Positions 46,717 through 55,480 of a stretch of DNA of 64,000 nucleotides are shown here, piece after piece. This DNA comes from Kitasatospora aureofaciens (GTDB lineage: Bacteria; Actinomycetota; Actinomycetes; Streptomycetales; Streptomycetaceae), in NCBI RefSeq assembly GCF_019192735.1, contig NZ_JAHTKP010000001.1:372001-436000 (forward strand). Direction: 5' to 3'. The translations under genes were made by a program, and so were the position numbers. Each line of letters starts with the position of its first letter. The stretch's first letter is position 1. A model generated the notes under the pieces. The model searched no databases. It was not told the DNA's origin and saw only the letters and a list, made by a program, of their open reading frames with translations.

Positions 46717-47214
46717 ATGACCGACCTCTCCCCCTCGGCCGAGACCTTGAGTGACATCACCACCGAACTGTTCGCCGTCAACGGCGGCCTGCTGCGCGCG
46801 GGCGACGCGCTGTCCGCCCGGTTCGGGCTCACCTCCGCGCGGTGGCAGGTCCTCGGCCTGCTGCACGACGGGCCGCAGAGCGCCGCGCACCTCGCGCGCG
46901 AGCGCGGACTGCGCCGGCAGGCCGTCCAGCAGGTTGTGGTCAAGCTGGTCGAGGAGGGCCTGGTCAGCACGTCTCCCAACCCGGCCGACCGGCGCGCCCC
47001 GCTGGTCTCCCTGACCGCCAAGGGGGCCGACGCCCTCGCCCGGATCGAGCCCGCCGAGCGGCACTGGATGGAGCACCTCGCCGGTGGCCTCGACCCGGAC
47101 GACCTGAAGGCCACGCTGCGGCTGCTGCGTGGCCTTCGGGCGGTGCTCGCCGACGGGCTGCCCGCGTCGGCCACCGGCGGCGCGGACGCCGCCGGGGTCA
47201 CAGATCCAGCGTGA
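46717..47214 (+). CDS. MarR-family repressor (OtrR-like)
   Basis: The protein is 165 residues, winged helix of the MarR family: ARFGLTSARWQVLGLLHDGP, AAHLARERGLRRQAVQQVVVKLVEEGLV and the wing PADRRAPLVSLTAKG. A tetracycline-responsive MarR protein (OtrR) controls otrB in the oxytetracycline cluster; position and operators argue for the same role here. A -10-like TAGGCT ends seven bases before the ATG and no ribosome binding site is visible, so translation is probably leaderless. Its last 17 bases overlap the convergent amidotransferase gene. Confidence 0.9.
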   Translation: MTDLSPSAETLSDITTELFAVNGGLLRAGDALSARFGLTSARWQVLGLLHDGPQSAAHLARERGLRRQAVQQVVVKLVEEGLVSTSPNPADRRAPLVSLTAKGADALARIEPAERHWMEHLAGGLDPDDLKATLRLLRGLRAVLADGLPASATGGADAAGVTDPA

Positions 47215-49027
47215 CCTCGTACTCGGCGAGCCAGGAGTTGAGCCACAGCACCAGCTCCAGGCTGCCGCGGTCGTAGGGCCGGCTCACCGAACCGGTCGCG
47301 CGGCCGGCCACGGCCCGTGCCCGGTCGAGGTCCAGCAGCGGGAGCACCGGGGCGTCGGGGTCGCCCAGCACCCGCGCGAGTTCGGCCCGCAGGACGCCCT
47401 CGTAGCCCGGGTCCTGGGTGGCCGGGTACGGGGTCTTCATCCGCTCGGCCACCGAGCGCGGCAGCAGGTCGGCCACCGCCGCGCGCAGCAGGCTCTTCTC
47501 CCGGCCGTCGAAACTCTTCATCGCCCACGGCACGTTGAAGACGTACTCCACCAGCCGGTGGTCGCAGAACGGCACCCGCACCTCCAGGCCGACCGCCATG
47601 CTCATCCGGTCCTTCCGGTCGAGCAGCGTCTGCACGAACCGGGTCAGGTTGAGGTACCCGATCTCGCGCATCCGCCGCTCGTCGCCCGACTCCCCCGGCA
47701 GCACCGGGACTTCGGCGAGCGCCTCGGCGTAGCGGGCGGCCCGGTACCCGTCCAGGTCGAGCTTGTCCAGGAGGCCCGGCTGGAACAGCGAGCTGCCGCC
47801 GAAGTAGCGCGCCGAACCGGCGGTGAGCCACGGGAAGGTGGCGGCGCGCAGGGCCAGCGGGTTGCGGAACCACCGGTAGCCGCCGAACAGTTCGTCCGCC
47901 GCCTCACCGGACAGGGCCACCGTCACGTGCTCCCGCACCTCACGGAAGAACAGGTACAGCGAGGGCCACATGTCGCCCCAGTACGCGGGCGGCAGGTCCG
48001 TGGCCCGCAGCACCGCGGCCCGCACCGCGGGGTCGGTCAGCCCGGGGCTGTCCAGCAGCACCTCCAGGTGGTCCGCGCCCACGTGCCGGGCGAGCTCGCG
48101 CACGTACGGCGCGTCCGCCTCCGGCCGGACGGCGTCGGAGGCGAAACCGTCGGCCGCGCCCCGGAAGTCCACCGAGAACGAGCGCACCGGCCCGGAGCGG
48201 GCGGCCAGCGCCGTCACCGCCGAGGAGTCCAGGCCTCCGGAGAGCAGCGTGCCGAGCGGCACGTCCGAGACCAGCTGGCGGGTGACGGTGTCGGCGAGCA
48301 GCTCGCGGACGGTGCCGATGGTCGTCGGCAGGTCGTCGGTGTGCTCCCTGGCCTCCAGCCGCCAGTACGTGTGCCGGCGCACCCCGCCGCGCCCGACCCG
48401 GACCAGCTGGCCGGGGCGGACCTCGGACAGCCCCGCGAAGACGGCCGCCTCCGGCGTCCTCACCATGTCCAGCACCTCGCACAGCCCCTCCGCGCCGACC
48501 CGGCGGGGCAGCGCGCGGTCGGCCAGCACCGCCTTCGGCTCCGAGCCGAACCGCACGCCGGCGCCGGTCGGCCAGTAGTAGAGCGGCTTGACGCCCATCC
48601 GGTCCCGGACCAGCAGCAGTTCCTCGGCCTGTTCGTCCCAGATGCCGAAGGCGTACATCCCGTTCAGCCGCTCCACCAGCGCGGCGCCCCACTGGAGGTA
48701 GCCGCGCAGGACCACCTCGGTGTCGCAGGCGGTCTCGAACCGGTGCCCGTGCGCGGCGAGTTCGGCGCGCAGCTCGCGGAAGTTGTAGACCTCCCCGCTG
48801 AACGTGATCGCCGCGCCGCGGCCCTGGTGCAAGGCGGTCATCGGCTGCTGCCCGTGCTCCGGGTCGATCACCGCCAGCCGCCGGTGGCCGAGGCCGGCCG
48901 ACGGGCCGAACCAGAGCCCCTCGGCGTCCGGCCCGCGGCAGGCCATGGTGTCCGTCATCGCCCGGAGCAGCTCCCGGCGGTGCTCGGGCGGGGTGTCGAA
49001 GTCGACCGCCCCCACGATTCCGCACAT
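47198..49027 (-). CDS. oxyD: Amidotransferase (asparagine-synthase type, OxyD)
   Basis: The protein is 609 residues starting at ATG 49027, since the catalytic Cys must follow Met (MCGIVGAVDF); an in-frame TTG six bases upstream is rejected. The N-terminal class II glutaminase domain has CRGPDAEGLW, GHRRLAVID and FSGEVYNFRELR. The C-terminal synthetase domain has the pyrophosphatase loop LLSGGLDSSAV near 260 and ALSGEAADELFGGY. OxyD uses glutamine to make the malonamyl starter that gives tetracyclines their C2 carboxamide. It is the gene that distinguishes tetracycline clusters from other type II polyketide clusters. Confidence 0.95.
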   Translation of the reverse strand: MCGIVGAVDFDTPPEHRRELLRAMTDTMACRGPDAEGLWFGPSAGLGHRRLAVIDPEHGQQPMTALHQGRGAAITFSGEVYNFRELRAELAAHGHRFETACDTEVVLRGYLQWGAALVERLNGMYAFGIWDEQAEELLLVRDRMGVKPLYYWPTGAGVRFGSEPKAVLADRALPRRVGAEGLCEVLDMVRTPEAAVFAGLSEVRPGQLVRVGRGGVRRHTYWRLEAREHTDDLPTTIGTVRELLADTVTRQLVSDVPLGTLLSGGLDSSAVTALAARSGPVRSFSVDFRGAADGFASDAVRPEADAPYVRELARHVGADHLEVLLDSPGLTDPAVRAAVLRATDLPPAYWGDMWPSLYLFFREVREHVTVALSGEAADELFGGYRWFRNPLALRAATFPWLTAGSARYFGGSSLFQPGLLDKLDLDGYRAARYAEALAEVPVLPGESGDERRMREIGYLNLTRFVQTLLDRKDRMSMAVGLEVRVPFCDHRLVEYVFNVPWAMKSFDGREKSLLRAAVADLLPRSVAERMKTPYPATQDPGYEGVLRAELARVLGDPDAPVLPLLDLDRARAVAGRATGSVSRPYDRGSLELVLWLNSWLAEYEVTLDL

Positions 49028-49029
49028 GA

Positions 49030-49284
49030 TCAAGCAGCCTTGGCCAGGCCGCGGTTGACCGCGTCCAGGAGCAGCCGCGGGGTGGTGGCCTCGACCACGG
49101 TCTCGTCCGGGAGCGCGATCCCGCGGTCCCGCTCGATGGTGTTGACGGTGTTGAACAGGGCGAGCGAGTCGTAGCCCAGGTCGGTGAAGGGCACGTCCAG
49201 GATGTCGTCGAGGTCGACGCCCTCGTCGGCGCCCGCGGCCTCCTTGAGCACGGCGATCAGGTCGTCAAGGGTGAACTCTGCCAT
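49030..49284 (-). CDS. oxyC: Acyl carrier protein
   Basis: The protein is 84 residues, with the phosphopantetheine attachment Ser40 in FTDLGYDSLALFN and flanking acidic helices (TLDDLIAVLKEAAGADEGVDL). It carries the growing decaketide for the KS-alpha/KS-beta pair. Two bases separate its stop from the amidotransferase ATG. It follows KS-beta with a 43-base gap, the usual KSA-KSB-ACP order. Confidence 0.96.
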   Translation of the reverse strand: MAEFTLDDLIAVLKEAAGADEGVDLDDILDVPFTDLGYDSLALFNTVNTIERDRGIALPDETVVEATTPRLLLDAVNRGLAKAA

Positions 49285-49327
49285 GACAGTTCCTCACAGT
49301 GGTCGGGTCGGTGGTTTCGGAAAGTCG

Positions 49328-50533
49328 TCAACGGGTGAGCACCAGCGCGCTGTTGAAGCCGCCGTGCCCGCGGGCCAGGACCAGCGCGCTGGTCAGCCGG
49401 GCCGGCCGCGGCCGGTCCCGCACCAGGTCGAGGTCCCGGTGGGCCGGCTGTGCGATGTGGACGGACGGCGGGATCACCGCGTCCCGCAGGGCCAGCAGCG
49501 CCGCCGCCACGTCCAGCGGGGCGCCGCCGGCCAGCAGCCGGCCGGTCATCGTCTTGGGCGCCGTCACTGGCACCCCGCGCGGGCCGAACACCGCGCTCAG
49601 CACCTCGGCCTCGGCCCGGTCCTGCTCGGCCACCCCGCTCGCGTCGGCGAAGACCACGTCGATGTCGGACGGGCCGAGCCCGGCGTCGGCGAGCGCCGTG
49701 TCGATCGCCCGCCGCAGCCCGGGCGGACGGCCCGAGCCCGGCCGCGGGTCGAAGGTGGCCGCGTAGCCCGCGATCCGCCCGTAGTGGCGGTGCTGACCGC
49801 GCTCGGCCGCCCGCTCCGGGGCCTCCAGGACGAGCAGCGCGCCGCCCTCCCCCGGCACCCCGCCGGAGGCGTCGGCGTCGAACGGCAGGAAGGCCCGGCG
49901 CGGGTCCCGCCGGGGGCTCACCGTGCCGCTGCGGGTGAGGCAGAGCCACGACCACGGGCAGAGCGAGCCGTCCACCGCGCCGGCCAGCATCAGCGCGGTC
50001 CCCTCGCGGACGTGCCGGCGCGCCTTGGCCAATGCGTCCAGACCGCCCGCCTGCTCGGCCACCAGCGCCGAACCGGGGCCGCGCATCCCGTGCCGGATCG
50101 AGATCTGCCCGGTGTTGACCGGGTAGAACCACGCGAAGGCCTGGTAGGCGCTGACATAGGCCGGGCCCTTGCTCCACAGCGCCCGCAGCTCCTTCTGGCC
50201 GAACTCGAAGCCGCCCGCCGAGGCCGCGGTGACCACCCCGGCGGAGAAGTCCGGCATCACCGCCGGGTCCGCCCCGGCGTCGGCCAGCGCCTCCGCCGCG
50301 GCCACCAGGGCCAGCCGGGTCATGTGGTCGGTCTGCGGCAGCAGCCGGCCCGGCAGGTGGTCCTCCGGCGTGAAGTTCACCTCCCCGGCCACGTGCGCCC
50401 GGTACCCCGACGAGTCGAAGCGGGTGAGCGGCCCGAGGCCGGAGCGGCCGGCCAGGGTGGCCGCCCAGTACTCCTCCACGCCCCAGCCGTTCGGCGCCAC
50501 CACGCCGACCCCGGTCACCACCACCTCGGTCAT
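49328..50533 (-). CDS. oxyB: Ketosynthase beta subunit / chain length factor
   Basis: The protein is 401 residues from ATG 50533, overlapping the KS-alpha stop by 4 bases (ATGA). It has the thiolase fold, but the active-site cysteine is replaced by Gln161 (SALVAEQAGGLDAL), the mark of a chain length factor that decarboxylates rather than condenses. Motifs TGVGVVAPNG, DADASGGVPGEGGALLVLE and GHGGFNSALVL are conserved. It pairs with KS-alpha to set a decaketide length. Confidence 0.96.
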   Translation of the reverse strand: MTEVVVTGVGVVAPNGWGVEEYWAATLAGRSGLGPLTRFDSSGYRAHVAGEVNFTPEDHLPGRLLPQTDHMTRLALVAAAEALADAGADPAVMPDFSAGVVTAASAGGFEFGQKELRALWSKGPAYVSAYQAFAWFYPVNTGQISIRHGMRGPGSALVAEQAGGLDALAKARRHVREGTALMLAGAVDGSLCPWSWLCLTRSGTVSPRRDPRRAFLPFDADASGGVPGEGGALLVLEAPERAAERGQHRHYGRIAGYAATFDPRPGSGRPPGLRRAIDTALADAGLGPSDIDVVFADASGVAEQDRAEAEVLSAVFGPRGVPVTAPKTMTGRLLAGGAPLDVAAALLALRDAVIPPSVHIAQPAHRDLDLVRDRPRPARLTSALVLARGHGGFNSALVLTR

Positions 50534-51810
50534 GCCCCGCTCCACTCCGGCCCGGCCAGCACGATCGCGCTCTGGAAGCCGCCGAAGCCGCTGGCCACGC
50601 TGAGCACCGTGGGCACCCGCTGCTCCCGCGCCGTCAACGGCACGTAGTCCAGGTCGCACTCGGGGTCGGGCACGTGCAGATTGGCCGTGGGCGGCACCAC
50701 CGAGTGCTCGATCGCCAGCGCGCTGGCGGCGAACTCCAGCGCGCACACCGCGCCCAGCGAGTGCCCGATCATCGACTTGATCGAGCTGACCGGCACCCGG
50801 TAGGCGTGGTCGCCCAGGCTCTTCTTGAACGCGGCGGTCTCGTGCCGGTCGTTCTGCTTGGTCGCCGAGCCGTGCGCGTTGACGTAGCCGACGTCCTCGG
50901 GGTTCATCCGGCTGCGGTCGAGCGCCACCCGGATCGCCTCGGCCATCTCGTTCCCGTCCACCCGCAGCCCGGTCATGCTGTACGCGTTGCAGCGCCCCGC
51001 GTAGCCGGTGACCTCGGCGTAGATGTGCGCACCGCGCCGGCGCGCGTGCTCCCGCTCCTCCAGGACGAACATCGCCGCGCCCTCGCCGAGGGCGAAGCCG
51101 TTGCGGGTCAGGTCGAACGGACGCGAGGCGCTCTCCGGTTCGTCGTTGCGCGGGGTGGTCGCCTTGATCGCGTCGAAGCAGGCCACGGTGATCGGGGAGA
51201 TCGCCGCGTCCGAGGCGCCGGCCAGCATCACGTCGGCCGCGTCGTCGCGGATCAGGTCGCAGGCGTGCGCGATCACGTCGATCCCCGAGGTGCACCCGGT
51301 CGAGACCACGCCCACCGGGCCCTCGGCCTCCACCAGCCAGGCCAGTTCGGTCGCCATGGACGACGGCACGAAGTAGTCGTAGAGGTAGGGCACGCCGTGC
51401 GCGTCGTCCACCAGGTGCTTGCGGCCCTCGTCACTGACCACGGCGAACTCGCGGTCCAGACTGATCGTCATCCCGCAGGCCGTACCGGCCATCACCCCGG
51501 TCCGGACCGGGTCGTTGACCCCCGAGACCCCCGAGTCGGCCAGTGCCTCGCGGGCCGCGACCACCGCGAACTGCGCGGTCCGGTCCCACTGCCGGATCTG
51601 ACGCTGCGTCAGGCCGCTGGCCTCCGGGTCGAAGTCGCACTCGGCGGCGACCCGGGACCGGAACGGCGTCGGATCGAAGGTCGAGATCGTCCGGGTCGCG
51701 GACCGGCCCGCCGTCAGCAGGTCCCAGAACGCCTTGGTGCCCGCCTCGCCGGGCGCCACCACGCCGATCCCGGTCACCACCACGCGCCGTCGACCGTTGT
51801 CAACTGCCAC
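50530..51810 (-). CDS. oxyA: Ketosynthase alpha subunit
   Basis: The protein is 426 residues from GTG 51810. Catalytic Cys173 is in VSTGCTSGIDVI; the two active histidines are in VNAHGSATKQND and KSMIGHSLGAV. The N-terminus VVVTGIGVVAPGEAGTKAFWDLL is typical of type II polyketide KS-alpha. It carries out the chain condensations. It opens the KSA-KSB-ACP-amidotransferase operon, whose promoter region (51811-52102) has the CTTCGAGCCGCC element. Confidence 0.97.
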   Translation of the reverse strand: MAVDNGRRRVVVTGIGVVAPGEAGTKAFWDLLTAGRSATRTISTFDPTPFRSRVAAECDFDPEASGLTQRQIRQWDRTAQFAVVAAREALADSGVSGVNDPVRTGVMAGTACGMTISLDREFAVVSDEGRKHLVDDAHGVPYLYDYFVPSSMATELAWLVEAEGPVGVVSTGCTSGIDVIAHACDLIRDDAADVMLAGASDAAISPITVACFDAIKATTPRNDEPESASRPFDLTRNGFALGEGAAMFVLEEREHARRRGAHIYAEVTGYAGRCNAYSMTGLRVDGNEMAEAIRVALDRSRMNPEDVGYVNAHGSATKQNDRHETAAFKKSLGDHAYRVPVSSIKSMIGHSLGAVCALEFAASALAIEHSVVPPTANLHVPDPECDLDYVPLTAREQRVPTVLSVASGFGGFQSAIVLAGPEWSGA

Positions 51811-51953
51811 CGCTGCTCCCCCTGTTCGTCTCCCTGCTGGTCTCCGACGACATGCCCGCCTCCTGTCCGGTCCGTCCGCCCTGCCCTGTCCCGCCCTGCC
51901 CGCACGCTCCGATGCGGCAGGGACTTGAGCCGGATCAGATCGTCCTGGCCGGC

Positions 51954-51976
51954 GTTCGCGGGGGCTTCGAGCCGCC
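51954..51976. promoter_or_regulatory. SARP-type pair in the oxyA/oxyE divergent promoter
   Basis: GTTCGCG (51954-51960) and CTTCGAG (51965-51971) are 11 bases apart; the second is within the 12-mer CTTCGAGCCGCC. A TAGCGT -10 for the oxygenase ends 8-9 bases before its ATG. Confidence 0.55.
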
Positions 51977-52102
51977 GTCCACCGGGCGCGACCGGCCGCG
52001 GCGACCGACCTGCGCAGCCACCGGTGCGGTCATCGGTGCGGTCACCGCCGCGGGAAGGCGGCGCGAACCGGCGTTGAGGGGCGCTGCCTAGCGTCTGGCC
52101 GC

Positions 52103-53347
52103 ATGGACATCAACACCGACATCTGCGTGGTCGGCGGCGGGCCGGCCGGCCTGACCCTCGCCCTGCTGCTGGTCCGCTCCGGCCTCCGCGTCACCGTGCT
52201 GGAGCGCAGCCGCTCGCTGGACCGGACGTACCGCGGGGAGATCCTCCAACCCGGCGGCCAGGCGCTGCTGGACGAGCTCGGCGTGCTCGGTCCGGCCCGG
52301 GAGCGCGGCGCCGTCGAGCACGACCGGTTCCTGCTGGAGGAGCACGGGCGGATCCTCATCGACGGCGACTACCGCCGGCTGCCGGGGCCGTACAACTGCC
52401 TGCTGAGCCTGCCGCAGCGGCACCTGCTGGCCGAGCTGCTGGCCGCCTGCGAACGGTACGACGGGTTCCGCCAGGTGGCCGGCGCCAGGGCGACCGCACT
52501 GGTCGAGGAGGGCGGCGCCGTCCGCGGGGTGGTCGCGGGCGGGGCGGCCGACGCGCCCGCGCTGGTGGTGCGGGCGCGCTGCGTGGTCGCCGCGGACGGC
52601 CGGTACTCCAAGGTCCGCTCCCTCGCCGGGATCGGCTACCGGCGCCAGGAGCTGTTCAGCCAGGACGTCCTCTGGTTCCGGCTGTCCGCACCGCCCCGCC
52701 CGGACTCCCGCCGCCCGTGCGACGTCCGGGTCTTCCGGGCCGGCGGCAACCCGGTGCTGAGCTACCGCTCGGTGCCGGACGCGCTCCAGCTCGGCTGGAC
52801 CCTCCCGCACGGCGGGTTCCGCCGCCTGGCCGACCGCGGCATCGGCCACATCGTCGAGCAACTCTGCCATTCTGCACCGGAGTTCGCCGACCGGATCCGG
52901 GCGGAGATCACCGGGTTCGCCGACCTGTCCCTGCTGGACGTCTTCTCCGGCAGCGCCGAGCAGTGGGTGCGCGACGGCCTGCTGCTGATCGGCGACAGCG
53001 CCCACACCCACAGCCCGATCGGCGCCCAGGGCATCAACCTGGCCATCCGGGACGCCGTGGCGGCCCACCCCGTTCTGGTCGAGGCGGTCCGCAGCGGCGA
53101 CGCGGGCGCGGGCCGGCTGAGCCGCTACGCGGAGCTGCGCCGGCCCGAGGTGGAGCGGATCACCCGGATCCAGCGGGTCCAGAGCCGCATGATGCTCTCC
53201 ACCGGCCGGTTCTCCTCGACGCTCCGCCCGCGGGCGGCGGCGCTGATGTCCAGGACCCCGCTCTACGGCGCCATGCTGCGCCGGATCGCCTTCGGCACCG
53301 CCCCCGTCCGCCTCCGCACCGACCTGCTCGCCGGGGCCGAGCGGTGA
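52103..53347 (+). CDS. oxyE: OxyE-like FAD-dependent oxygenase
   Basis: The protein is 414 residues: NTDICVVGGGPAGLTLALLLVRSG for FAD, VVAADGRYSKVRSLAGI, and LLLIGDSAHTHSPIGAQGINLAIRDAVAAHPVL. It lacks the C-terminal thioredoxin-like domain of the longer hydroxylases, as does OxyE, which is known as an ancillary oxygenase that helps C4 hydroxylation in oxytetracycline biosynthesis. The ATG at 52103 lies 8-9 bases after a TAGCGT -10, so the mRNA is probably leaderless. It is divergent from KS-alpha. Confidence 0.85.
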   Translation: MDINTDICVVGGGPAGLTLALLLVRSGLRVTVLERSRSLDRTYRGEILQPGGQALLDELGVLGPARERGAVEHDRFLLEEHGRILIDGDYRRLPGPYNCLLSLPQRHLLAELLAACERYDGFRQVAGARATALVEEGGAVRGVVAGGAADAPALVVRARCVVAADGRYSKVRSLAGIGYRRQELFSQDVLWFRLSAPPRPDSRRPCDVRVFRAGGNPVLSYRSVPDALQLGWTLPHGGFRRLADRGIGHIVEQLCHSAPEFADRIRAEITGFADLSLLDVFSGSAEQWVRDGLLLIGDSAHTHSPIGAQGINLAIRDAVAAHPVLVEAVRSGDAGAGRLSRYAELRRPEVERITRIQRVQSRMMLSTGRFSSTLRPRAAALMSRTPLYGAMLRRIAFGTAPVRLRTDLLAGAER

Positions 53348-53414
53348 CCCGCGCCTTCCCGTACCCGACCGGACTCCGCGCGCGACGGCGCGCCCCTCGA
53401 AAGGGCCGATCCCT

Positions 53415-54764
53415 GTGCCGCCGATGACCGAACTTCCCTATCATCCGTACGAGTTGGCTGCTGCCGCCGGCGAGTCGACGACAGCGGGCGGGGTGCTGCT
53501 CGCCCTCGCCGTCATCCTCGGCACCGCCTTCCTCTGCGGGCGGATCGCCCAGCGGCTGCGGCAGCCGGCCGTCATGGGCGAGATCGTCGGCGGGGTCGCC
53601 CTCGGGCCCAGCCTGCTCGGGCTGCTGCCGGGCCATCCGGACGCCGCCCTGTTCCCGTCCGAGGTCCAGCCGTACCTGCGGGTGCTGTCCCAACTGGGCC
53701 TGGTCCTCTTCATGTTCACGGTCGGGCTCCGGTTCGACGTCGGCCATCTGCGCGGGGTCGGGCGCCGGGTGACGGCGGTGTCGCTCAGCTCGGTGGCGCT
53801 GCCGTTCGCGCTCGGCGCGGGGCTGGCGGTCGCGCTCTACCCCTGGTTCGACACCGCCCAGTTGGCGACGGACGGCCGGCTCGGACCGGCGCTGTTCCTG
53901 GGCGCGGCGATGTCGATCACCGCCTTCCCGGTGCTCGCCCGGATCATCGCCGAGCGGCGGATGGAGCACGACCCGCTCGGCAGCCTCTCGCTGGCCTGCG
54001 CCGCCTTCCAGGACTTCCTCGCCTGGTGCGCGCTGGCCGTGGTGGTGGCCGTGGTACAGGCCCGGAGCCTCTGGTCGCTCGGACGGCCGGCGCTCGGCAC
54101 GGCGGTGGTGGTTCTGGTGCTGGCCGGCCTCGTCCGCCCCGGCCTCGCCCGGCTGCTCGCTCCGGGGCGCCGCCGTCCGCTCGGCGAGCCGTGGGTCCAT
54201 GCCGTCCTGGTCGCCGGCACCCTGCTCACCGCCTGGGTCACCAGCCGGATCGGTCTGGACGCCGTCTTCGGGGCCTTCATGTTCGGCGCGGCGGTGCCCC
54301 GGGACCGGGTCGAGGCGGTCGCGCCCGAGGTCCCGGAGCGCATCGAGCAGGCGGGCCTCCTGCTGCTGCCGGCCTTCTTCGCCGTGACCGGTCTCGCCGT
54401 CGACCTCACCGGTCTCGGGCTGCGCGGCCTGGTCGTCGTGGCCGCGGTGCTGGTGACGGCGTGCGCCGGCAAGTTCGTCGGCGCAGTCGCCGCCGCCCGG
54501 TTCACCGGCTCGACCCGGCGCGAGGCGACCGTGCTCGGCATCCTGCTCAACGCCCGGGGCCTCACCGAACTGGTCATCCTGAACGTGGGCCACCGGCTCG
54601 GGGTGATCGACACCCGGATGTTCAGCGCCATGGTGGTCATGGCCCTCGTCACCACGTTGATGACCGGGCCGCTGTTGGCGCGCACCGCCGTGCGCACCGG
54701 GGCGTCCGCCGCGCTCCCGACCCCGTCGGCCGCGCCCGCGGGGGCATCGCGCACGCCGTCCTGA
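53415..54764 (+). CDS. Monovalent cation/proton antiporter (CPA2-type)
   Basis: The protein is about 449 residues from GTG 53415 (AAAGGG upstream; ATG 53424 is an alternative). It has about 12 membrane helices. Family motifs are QRLRQPAVMGEIVGGVALGPSLLG, LGLVLFMFTVGLRFDV, SITAFPVLARII, GAFMFGAAVPR and LNARGLTELVILNVG. CPA2 antiporters exchange Na+ or K+ for H+. One such gene accompanies several aromatic polyketide clusters, where it is thought to offset ion disturbance from ionophore-like or chelating products or to aid export. It follows oxyE by 67 bases on the same strand. Confidence 0.9.
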   Translation: MPPMTELPYHPYELAAAAGESTTAGGVLLALAVILGTAFLCGRIAQRLRQPAVMGEIVGGVALGPSLLGLLPGHPDAALFPSEVQPYLRVLSQLGLVLFMFTVGLRFDVGHLRGVGRRVTAVSLSSVALPFALGAGLAVALYPWFDTAQLATDGRLGPALFLGAAMSITAFPVLARIIAERRMEHDPLGSLSLACAAFQDFLAWCALAVVVAVVQARSLWSLGRPALGTAVVVLVLAGLVRPGLARLLAPGRRRPLGEPWVHAVLVAGTLLTAWVTSRIGLDAVFGAFMFGAAVPRDRVEAVAPEVPERIEQAGLLLLPAFFAVTGLAVDLTGLGLRGLVVVAAVLVTACAGKFVGAVAAARFTGSTRREATVLGILLNARGLTELVILNVGHRLGVIDTRMFSAMVVMALVTTLMTGPLLARTAVRTGASAALPTPSAAPAGASRTPS

Positions 54765-54789
54765 CGCACGCCGACCCGACGTCCCCGGG

Positions 54790-55035
54790 TCAGGGCGCTT
54801 CCGTCCACCCGGCGACGCCGCGCAGTTGCCGCCGCAGCGCCCGCTCGACCGGGCTGAGCGGCACGTCGGGGCGCAGCCGCTCCGGATGCCCGGGCGCCGG
54901 GCCGTCCCGCTCGGGTTCGTCCACCAGCACAGGCTCGTCCACCGGCACCGCGTAGCCCGCCATCTGTCCCAGCACCGACAGTCCCCGCAGGAACCCGCCC
55001 AGCAGGCCGCGGCACCATCCGCTCGCTTCACGCAT
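54790..55035 (-). CDS. DUF6059-like small protein
   Basis: The protein is 81 residues from ATG 55035. It has an amphipathic or weakly hydrophobic N-terminus (WCRGLLGGFLRGLSVLGQMAGY), a Pro/Glu-rich middle and the motif GHPERLRPDVPLSPVERALRRQL. That last stretch matches my memory of the DUF6059 family of small actinomycete proteins often found near antibiotic clusters. The function is unknown. A single TTCGAGCCG element (55069-55077) is just upstream, so it may belong to the cluster regulon. It is convergent with the antiporter gene. Confidence 0.7.
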   Translation of the reverse strand: MREASGWCRGLLGGFLRGLSVLGQMAGYAVPVDEPVLVDEPERDGPAPGHPERLRPDVPLSPVERALRRQLRGVAGWTEAP

Positions 55036-55068
55036 CCGCCGAGCATGGCGGCCGGCCCTGAAGCGCCG

Positions 55069-55077
55069 TTCGAGCCG
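55069..55077. promoter_or_regulatory. TTCGAGCCG element before the DUF6059 gene
   Basis: It matches nine of the bases of the recurrent cluster 12-mer and lies 34 bases from the start codon of the small gene. Confidence 0.35.
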
Positions 55078-55101
55078 ACCGGATGCCCGGGACACGGCGA
55101 A

Positions 55102-55132
55102 GGGCCGCTCGCCGAGGTTCGACGAGCGGCCC
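55102..55132 (-). terminator. Terminator of the chaplin gene
   Basis: GGGCCGCTCG (55102-55111) pairs with CGAGCGGCCC (55123-55132). Confidence 0.75.
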
Positions 55133-55150
55133 CTGGGCACCGGTACCGGG

Positions 55151-55387
55151 TCAGCTGTTGATGCAGGTGTTGCCGAAGGCCGGGTTCGCGATGCCGATCA
55201 GGTTGATCGAGTTCCCGCAGAGGTTGAGGTCGAGGTCGATCGGAATCTGGATCAGGTTGCCGGAGAGGACACCCGGCGAGCCGAAGGCCGTGCCGTTGGC
55301 GGTGGCGTCGGCGGCGGCGGTGCCGGCCCCGGCGAGCACGCACACCGCGGCGACGGCGGTGGCGGCGAGGGTGGTGCGAATACGCAT
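55151..55387 (-). CDS. Short chaplin
   Basis: The protein is 78 residues, with AAGGAG before ATG 55387. A signal peptide ends at AAA-D near residue 27. The mature protein is one chaplin domain: SPGVLSGNLIQIPIDLDLNLCGNSINLIG with NPAFGNTCINS, including conserved Cys57 and Cys75. Chaplins are secreted amyloid-forming proteins that coat aerial hyphae and lower surface tension. The short class lacks the LPXTG sorting tail, as here. It confirms a sporulating streptomycete-type host. Confidence 0.95.
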   Translation of the reverse strand: MRIRTTLAATAVAAVCVLAGAGTAAADATANGTAFGSPGVLSGNLIQIPIDLDLNLCGNSINLIGIANPAFGNTCINS

Positions 55388-55480
55388 TGCGTCACTCCTT
55401 GTGAGGGTGGCGAAGTTCCGTGTGACGATCACACTCGCACCCGATCTCACTCGACGCGAGGCGGGGAACGCCGGGATTGG

